Positions 56,614-64,000 of a stretch of DNA of 64,000 nt are shown in pieces. How positions within the stretch are numbered: position 1 is the first letter of the stretch; every line of letters begins with the position of its first letter. The notes beneath the pieces are model-generated. The model worked only from the letters and a program-made list of their open reading frames with translations, was not told where the DNA came from and did no database searches. Position numbers and translations under genes: made by a program. This DNA comes from Siphonodentalium dalli. Lineage: Eukaryota > Mollusca > Scaphopoda > Gadilida > Siphonodentaliidae. The DNA is taken from contig CP136064.1 of assembly GCA_032622095.1 (NCBI GenBank), positions 142,121,954 through 142,185,953 on the forward strand. Direction: 5' to 3'.

Positions 56614-58305
56614 CGTGTTAACTAACGAAAGGGTACGAATCGGGGAAATTTTCACAAAGGTCCGAAAACAATTTGTTGACCTGGGGAGGGGTGCAAAATT
56701 TGTCAATTGTTTTCTTGTCACCGATCTCAGCCATTTTTACTGTCGGGTATCTATACGACGTACTGATGCTACTCGTGAAAGATTTTTGTAAATCGGGTGA
56801 GAAATGGCCAAGTTATAACACATAGAAAAATGTACTAATAAAGTCCATGTGTAGAAAGTGCTTGTTCGCAGATCTTCTCTTAGACGAAGCGCAACAGCTG
56901 GATTTGCTATACGTGAGCGTCTTAAACATAGACAGAAGACCAAACCACGACATTTTGACAAAGGTCCGCTCAATTTTGTTCTGGGCTAGGAGAGGGGCAA
57001 AATTTGTCAAATTTTTTTTGTCGCCGATTTGAACCAAAATTGTTGGGAAGTATCTATAAAATGCACTGAGTGTCATCGTGAGCAAATTTTATGAATCGGT
57101 TGACTAATGTCGAAATTGTGGCCCCTTCCTATTTTTCAAGTTTACAGAAAATGCACTATGAATTTAAATTCCTTCAATAAATCGTCACGTGTTTGGTGTC
57201 ATTCGATGGGGAATTTCTAGTACTTCTAAACATACGAACACAATGACGCAAAAATTAGATCGATATCTCCTAAATTGGCCGATATATGACGACTTTTCTA
57301 CCCGCGTCACCAAATTTCGAGCCATGGGTGGGGGTCACGCCAGAGCGTTCCAACTGAACACAGAAATGTCAATAAACCATACTATCGACATTCCAATCAA
57401 TTCCGCGCGATTCCCTTATTATACTTCCATATTTTAATATACGACGTACTGATGCTACTCGTGAAAGATTTTTGTAAATCGGGTGAGAAATGGCCAAGTT
57501 ATAACACATCGAAAAATGTACTAATAAAGTCCATGTGTAGAAAGTGCTTGTTCGCAGATCTTCTCTTAGACGAAGCGCAACAGCTAGATTTGCTCTATGT
57601 GAGCGTCTTAAACATAGACAGAAGACCAAACCACGACATTTTGACAAAGGTCCGCTCAATTTTTTTCTGGGCTAGGGGAGGGGCAAAATTTGTCAATTTT
57701 TTTTTGTCGCCGATTTGAACCAAAATTGTTGTGAAGTATCTATAAAATGCACTGAGTGTCATCGTGAGCAAATTTTATGAATCGGTTGACTAATGTCGAA
57801 ATTGTGGCCCCTTCCTATTTTTCAAGTTTACAGAAAATGCACTATGAATTTAAATTCCTTCAATAAATCGTCACGTGTTTGGTGTCATTCGATGGGGAAT
57901 TTCTAGTACTTGAAATTTCTGGGGTCACGCCAGAGCGTTCCAACTGAACACAGAAATGTCAATAAACCATACTATCGACATTCCAATCAATTCCGCGCGA
58001 TTCCCTTATTATACTTCCATATTTTAATATGGAAGTATATTGTTATTCAATTTTTTATTTTTCACTATTATTTATTCTTCTTCTTAATATATTTTGTAAC
58101 CCTTATATCTCTGAAAGTTTAAAAGATAGAATATTGAAATTTGGTAGGTATATGCACCTTACCGACCTACAGCGACTCGAGACATTTAGGTTTATGTCCG
58201 AACTTGCTTACCAGAGTTATGGCCCTTAAACCAAAAATTTTGAAAAAGTTTGTGCCCAGATCTTCTCCTATAAGAAGTCAAGCAGCTGAATTCGGTTCTA
58301 GTAAT
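56614..58305 (+). repeat. 1692-bp higher-order unit, copy 3
   Basis: It has the same two junctions (57440/57441 and about 57910). It is separated from copy 2 by one ordinary 1102-bp unit (55512-56613). Confidence 0.88.
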
Positions 58306-61300
58306 CGTGTTAACTAACGAAAGGGTACGAATCGGGGAAATTTTCACAAAGGTCCGAAAACAATTTGTTGACCTGGGGAGGGGTGCAAAATTTGTCAATT
58401 TTTTTCTTGTCACCGATCTCAGCCATTTTTACTGTCGGGTATCTATGCGACGTACTAATGCTACTCGTGAAAGATTTTTGTAAATCGGCTGAGAAATGGC
58501 CAAGTTATAACACATCGAAGAATGTACTAATAAAGTCCATGTGTAGAAAGTGCTTGTTCGCAGATCTTCTCTTAGACGAAGCGCAACAGCTGGATTTGCT
58601 CTATGTGAGCGTCTTAAACATAGACAGAAGACCAAACCACGACATTTTGACAAAGGTCCGCTCAATTTTTTTCTGGGCTAGGGGAGGGGCAAAATTTGTC
58701 AATTTTTTTTTGTCGCCGATTTGAACCAAAATTGTTGTGAAGTATCTATAAAATGCACTGAGTGTCCTCGTGAGTGAATTTTATGAATCGGTTGACTAAT
58801 GTAGAAATTGTGGCCCCTTCCTATTTTTCAAGTTTACAGAAAATGCACTATGAATTTAAACCCTTCAATAAATCGTCACGTGTTTGGTGTCATTCGATGA
58901 GGAATTTCTAGTACTTCAAAACGATTACTGACTTGACGTTTTATGTCGATAGAGGCCAGAGATATTCGAAAAGTATGAACTGAACAACATACATATTGGC
59001 CTACATAGTAAAATATCGCAACAATACCTCACCAAAACCCTGGTAAATATTAAAGGGGCATCACATACGAACACAATGACGCAAAAATTAGATCGATATC
59101 TCCAAAATTGGCCGATATATGACGACTTTTCTACCCGCGTCACCAAATTTCGAGGCATGGGTGGGGGTCACGCCAGAGCGTTCCAACTGAACACAGAAAT
59201 GTCAATAAACCATACTATCGACATTCCAATCAATTCCGCGCGATTCCCTTATTATACTTCCATATTTTAATATGGAAGTATATTGTTATTCAATTTTTTA
59301 TTTTTCACTATTATTTATTCTTCTTCTTAATATATTTTGTAACCCTTATATCTCTGAAAGTTTAAAAGATAGAATATTGATATTTGGTAGGTATATGCAC
59401 CTTACCGACCTACAGCGACTCGAGACATTTAGATTTATGTCCGAACTTGCTTACCAGAGTTATGGCCCTTAAACCAAAATTTTTGAAAAAGTTTGTGCCC
59501 AGATCTTCTCCTATAAGAAGTCAAGCAGCTGAATTCGGTTCTCGTAATCGTGTTAACTAACGAAAGGGTACGAATCGGGGAAATTTTCACAAAGGTCCGA
59601 AAACAATTTGTTGACCTGGGGAGGGGTGCAAAATTTGTCAATTTTTTTCTTGTCACCGATCTCAGCCATTTTTACTGTCGGGTATCTATGCGACGTACTA
59701 ATGCTACTCGTGAAAGATTTTTGTAAATCGGGTGAGAAATGGCCAAGTTATAACACATCGAAGAATGTACTAATAAAGTCCATGTGTAGAAAGTGCTTGT
59801 TCGCAGATCTTCTCTTAGACGAAGCGCAACAGCTGGATTTGCTCTATGTGAGCGTCTTAAACATAGACAGAAGACCAAACCACGACATTTTGACAAAGGT
59901 CCGCTCAATTTTTTTCTGGGCTAGGGGAGGGGCAAAATTTGTCAATTTTTTTTTGTCGCCGATTTGAACCAAAATTGTTGTGAAGTATCTATAAAATGCA
60001 CTGAGTGTCCTCGTGAGTGAATTTTATGAATCGGTTGACTAATGTAGAAATTGTGGCCCCTTCCTATTTTTCAAGTTTACAGAAAATGCACTATGAATTT
60101 AAACCCTTCAATAAATCGTCACGTGTTTGGTGTCATTCGATGAGGAATTTCTAGTACTTCAAAACGATTACTGACTTGACGTTTTATGTCGATAGAGGCC
60201 AGAGATATTCGAAAAGTATGAACTGAACAACATACATATTGGCCTACATAGTAAAATATCGCAACAATACCTCACCAGAACCCTGGTAAATATTAAAGGG
60301 GCATCACATACGAACACAATGACGCAAAAATTAGATCGATATCTCCAAAATTGGCCGATATATGACGACTTTTCTACCCGCGTCACCAAATTTCGAGGCA
60401 TGGGTGGGGGTCACGCCAGAGCGTTCCAACTGAACACAGAAATGTCAATAAACCATACTATCGACATTCCAATCAATTCCGCGCGATTCCCTTATTATAC
60501 TTCCATATTTTAATATGGAAGTATATTGTTATTCAATTTTTTATTTTTCACTATTATTTATTCTTCTTCTTAATATATTTTGTAACCCTTATATCTCTGA
60601 AAGTTTAAAAGATAGAATATTGATATTTGGTAGGTATATGCACCTTACCGACCTACAGCGACTCGAGACATTTAGATTTATGTCCGAACTTGCTTACCAG
60701 AGTTATGGCCCTTAAACCAAAATTTTTGAAAAAGTTTGTGCCCAGATCTTCTCCTATAAGAAGTCAAGCAGCTGAATTCGGTTCTCGTAATCGTGTTAAC
60801 TAACGAAAGGGTACGAATCGGGGAAATTTTCACAAAGGTCCGAAAACAATTTGTTGACCTGGGGAGGGGTGCAAAATTTGTCAATTTTTTTCTTGTCACC
60901 GATCTCAGCCATTTTTACTGTCGGGTATCTATGCGACGTACTAATGCTACTCGTGAAAGATTTTTGTAAATCGGGTGAGAAATGGCCAAGTTATAACACA
61001 TCGAAGAATGTACTAATAAAGTCCATGTGTAGAAAGTGCTTGTTCGCAGATCTTCTCTTAGACGAAGCGCAACAGCTGGATTTGCTCTATGTGAGCGTCT
61101 TAAACATAGACAGAAGACCAAACCACGACATTTTGACAAAGGTCCGCTCAATTTTTTTCTGGGCTAGGGGAGGGGCAAAATTTGTCAATTTTTTTTTGTC
61201 GCCGATTTGAACCAAAATTGTTGTGAAGTATCTATAAAATGCACTGAGTGTCCTCGTGAGTGAATTTTATGAATCGGTTGACTAATGTAGAAATTGTGGC

Positions 61301-64000
61301 CCCTTCCTATTTTTCAAGTTTACAGAAAATGCACTATGAATTTAAACCCTTCAATAAATCGTCACGTGTTTGGTGTCATTCGATGAGGAATTTCTAGTAC
61401 TTCTAAACGATTACTGACTTGACGTTTTATGTCGATAGAGGCCAGAGATATTCGAAAAGTATGAACTGAACAACATACATATTGGCCTACATAGTAAAAT
61501 ATCGCAACAATACCTCACCAGAACCCTGGTAAATATTAAAGGGGCATCACATACGAACACAATGACGCAAAAATTATATCGATATCTCCAAAATTGGCCG
61601 ATATATGACGACTTTTCTACCCGCGTCACCAAATTTCGAGGCATGGGTGGGGGTCACGCCAGAGCGTTCCAACTGAACACAGAAATGTCAATAAACCATA
61701 CTATCGACATTCCAATCAATTCCGCGCGATTCCCTTATTATACTTCCATATTTTAATATGGAAGTATATTGTTATTCAATTTTTTATTTTTCACTATTAT
61801 TTATTCTTCTTCTTAATATATTTTGTAACCCTTATATCTCTGAAAGTTTAAAAGATAGAATATTGAAATTTGGTAGGTATATGCACCTTACCGACCTACA
61901 GCGACTCGAGACATTTAGGTTTATGTCCGAACTTGCTTACCAGAGTTTTTCTTGTCACCGATCTCAGCCATTTTTACTGTCGGGTATCTATACGACGTAC
62001 TGATGCTACTCGTGAAAGATTTTTGTAAATCGGGTGAGAAATGGCCAAGTTATAACACATCGAAAAATGTACTAATAAAGTCCATGTGTAGAAAGTGCTT
62101 GTTCGCAGATCTTCTCTTAGACGAAGCGCAACAGCTGGATTTGCTCTATGTGAGCGTCTTAAACATAGACAGAAGACCAAACCACGACATTTTGACAAAG
62201 GTTCGCTCAATTTTTTTCTGGGCTAGGGGAGGGGCAAAATTTGTCAATTTTTTTTTGTCGCCGATTTGAACCAAAATTGTTGTGAAGTATCTATAAAATG
62301 CACTGCGTGTCCTCGTGAGTGAATTTTATGAATCGGTTGACTAATGTAGAAATTGTGGCCCCTTCCTATTTTTCAAGTTAACAGAAAATGCACTATGAAT
62401 TTAAACCCTTCAATAAATCGTCACGTGTTTGGTGTCATTCGATGAGGAATTTCTAGTACTACTAAACGATTACTGACTTGACGTTTTATGTCGATAGAGG
62501 CCAGAGATATTCGAAAAGTATGAACTGAACAACATACATATTGGCCTAAATAGTAAAATATCGCAACAATACCTCACCAGAACCCTGGTAAATATTAAAG
62601 GGGCATCACATACGAACACAATGACGCAGAAATTAGATCGATATCTCCAAAATTGGCCGATATATGACGAATTTTCTACCCGCGTCACCAAATTTCGAGG
62701 CATGGGTGGGGGTCACGCCAGAGCGTTCCAACTGAACACAGAAATGTCAATAAACCATACTATCGACATTCCAATCAATTCCGCGCGATTCCCTTATTAT
62801 ACTTCCATATTTTAATATGGAAGTATATTGTTATTCAATTTTTTATTTTTCACTATTATTTATTCTTCTTCTTAATATATTTTGTAACCCTTATATCTCT
62901 GAAAGTTTAAAAGATACAATATTGAAATTTGGTAGGTATATGCACCTTACCGACCTACAGCGACTCGAGACATTTAGGTTTATGTCCGAACTTGCTTACC
63001 AGAGTTATGGCCCTTAAACCAAAATTTTTGAAAAAGTTTGTGCCCAGATCTTCTCCTATAAGAAGTCAAGCAGCTGAATTCGGTTCTAGTAATCGTGTTA
63101 ACTAACGAAAGGGTACGAATCGGGGAAATTTTCACAAAGGTCCGAAAACAATTTGTTGACCTGGGGAGGGGTGCAAAATTTGTCAATTTTTTTCTTGTCA
63201 CCGATCTCAGCCATTTTTACCGTCGGGTATCTATGCGACGTACTAATGCTACTCGTGAAAGATTTTTGTAAATCGGGTGAGAAATGGCCAAGTTATAACA
63301 CATCGAAGAATGTACTAATAAAGTCCATGTGTAGAAAGTGCTTGTTCGCAGATCTTCTCTTAGACGAAGCGCAACAGCTGGATTTGCTCTATGTGAGCGT
63401 CTTAAACATAGACAGAAGACCAAACCACGACATTTTGACAAAGGTCCGCTCAATTTTTTTCTGGGCTAGGGGAGGGGCAAAATTTGTCAATTTTTTTTTG
63501 TCGCCGATTTGAACCAAAATTGTTGTGAAGTATCTATAAAATGCACTGAGTGTCCTCGTGAGTGAATTTTATGAATCGGTTGACTAATGTAGAAATTGTG
63601 GCCCCTTCCTATTTTTCAAGTTTACAGAAAATGCACTATGAATTTAAACCCTTCAATAAATCGTCACGTGTTTGGTGTCATTCGATGAGGAATTTCTAGT
63701 ACTTCAAAACGATTACTGACTTGACGTTTTATGTCGATAGAGGCCAGAGATATTCGAAAAGTATGAACTGAACAACATACATATTGGCCTACATAGTAAA
63801 ATATCGCAACAATACCTCACCAGAACCCTGGTAAATATTAAAGGGGCATCACATACGAACACAATGACGCAAAAATTAGATCGATATCTCCAAAATTGGC
63901 CGATATATGACGACTTTTCTACCCGCGTCACCAAATTTCGAGGCATGGGTGGGGGTCACGCCAGAGCGTTCCAACTGAACACAGAAATGTCAATAAACCA
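58306..64000 (+). repeat. Homogenised block of 1243-bp type A units
   Basis: Units starting 58306, 59549 and 60792, plus the one near 63094, share variants absent upstream ('tcctcgtgagtgaat', 'ctatgcgacgtactaatgc', 'cgaagaatgtac', 'aacgattactgacttgacg'). The unit at 60792 is followed by a copy with 184 bp deleted at about 61947, joining 'taccagagtt' to 'tttcttgtcaccg'. Confidence 0.85.

Larger units (their letters stand above)
47081..64000 (+). repeat. Large satellite array with higher-order structure (at least 16.9 kb)
   Basis: The phrase 'cgtgttaactaacgaaaggg' recurs at 47081, 48181, 49424, 51027, 52129, 53821, 55512, 56614, 58306, 59549, 60792 and 63094. The spacings are 1100, 1243, 1603, 1102, 1692, 1691, 1102, 1692, 1243 and 1243, with the last spanning a 184-bp internal loss. 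Type A (1243 bp) has an extra segment of about 142 bp ('gttttatgtcgatagaggcc' to 'aaaggggcatcac'); type B (1100-1102 bp) lacks it. Compound units of 1603 and 1692 bp contain truncated copies. Identity between units is very high, so amplification is recent or homogenised. Small frames repeated in every unit have no domain and are not taken as genes. The array continues past the window. Confidence 0.93.

Noticed and set aside
47654-63946. Small open frames conserved in every satellite unit (for example 66 codons from the hairpin, 64 codons upstream of it)
   Set aside because: They follow from near-identical units. They show no domain, signal or start context, differ at residues without a pattern of constraint, and overlap frames on the other strand that are equally conserved.
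47081-64000. CENP-B-box-like motif in the satellite as evidence for a centromere
   Set aside because: The only partial match, around 'ttcgaggcatgggtggg', lacks the required bases. There is no other centromere evidence in the window.

Overview
The window is animal (eukaryotic) nuclear DNA, most likely from a mollusc and probably a bivalve. It is AT-rich and non-coding over most of its length. It is packed with short interspersed repeats containing 150-200 bp core units, and with frequent ACATGTA/TACATGTAG words. It also holds several non-LTR retrotransposon remnants and many non-autonomous DNA elements. No intact cellular gene, tRNA, rRNA, CRISPR array or bacterial-type operon could be supported. 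The species assignment is inference from repeat style, not from a marker gene.

Layout. 1-5.5 kb: diverged core repeats and G/C-homopolymer elements. 5.9-9.8 kb: a second core-repeat family and an internal duplication, interrupted at 8223-9075 by a clean hAT-type non-autonomous element. 10.8-11.9 kb: a long hairpin followed by a Helitron-like element. 12.95-15.75 kb: a three-unit core-repeat element, then a 5'-truncated, frameshifted LINE. 16.9-18.2 kb: two adjacent copies of an element whose ends match AGCTCAACTT. 18.6-18.9 kb: a minisatellite. 19-24.5 kb: mostly featureless, with a foldback element at 23.2 kb. 24.58-25.84 kb: a foldback transposon whose inverted ends are made of about seven 16-bp subrepeats. 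26.1-27.05 kb: two short tandem-repeat fields. 27.8-28.9 kb: a decayed coiled-coil coding region. 28.97-31.6 kb: a long-TIR element carrying candidate SAP-like and THAP-like exons, with a second hAT-like element nested in its right TIR. 32.3-35.5 kb: three identical 451-bp MITEs separated by two identical 902-bp spacers. 36.0-36.95 kb: another LINE remnant. 37.0-41.5 kb: two more Helitron-like elements and further core repeats. 41.8-47.08 kb: a nearly complete but multiply broken L1/Tx1-like LINE. 47.08-64.0 kb: a large satellite array that runs off the window.

The satellite is the most striking structure. Units of about 1.10 kb and 1.24 kb, plus a compound 1.69-kb higher-order unit, are themselves built from diverged modules of about 300 bp. 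Most units carry a perfect 30-nt hairpin. The derivative units that define the higher-order repeat have lost exactly one arm of that hairpin. The LINE stops abruptly at the first satellite base, so it marks the edge of the array.

Nothing here works together as a pathway. The window records transposition, nested insertion and tandem amplification. Apparent small ORFs are almost all chance readings of repeats and are left out.
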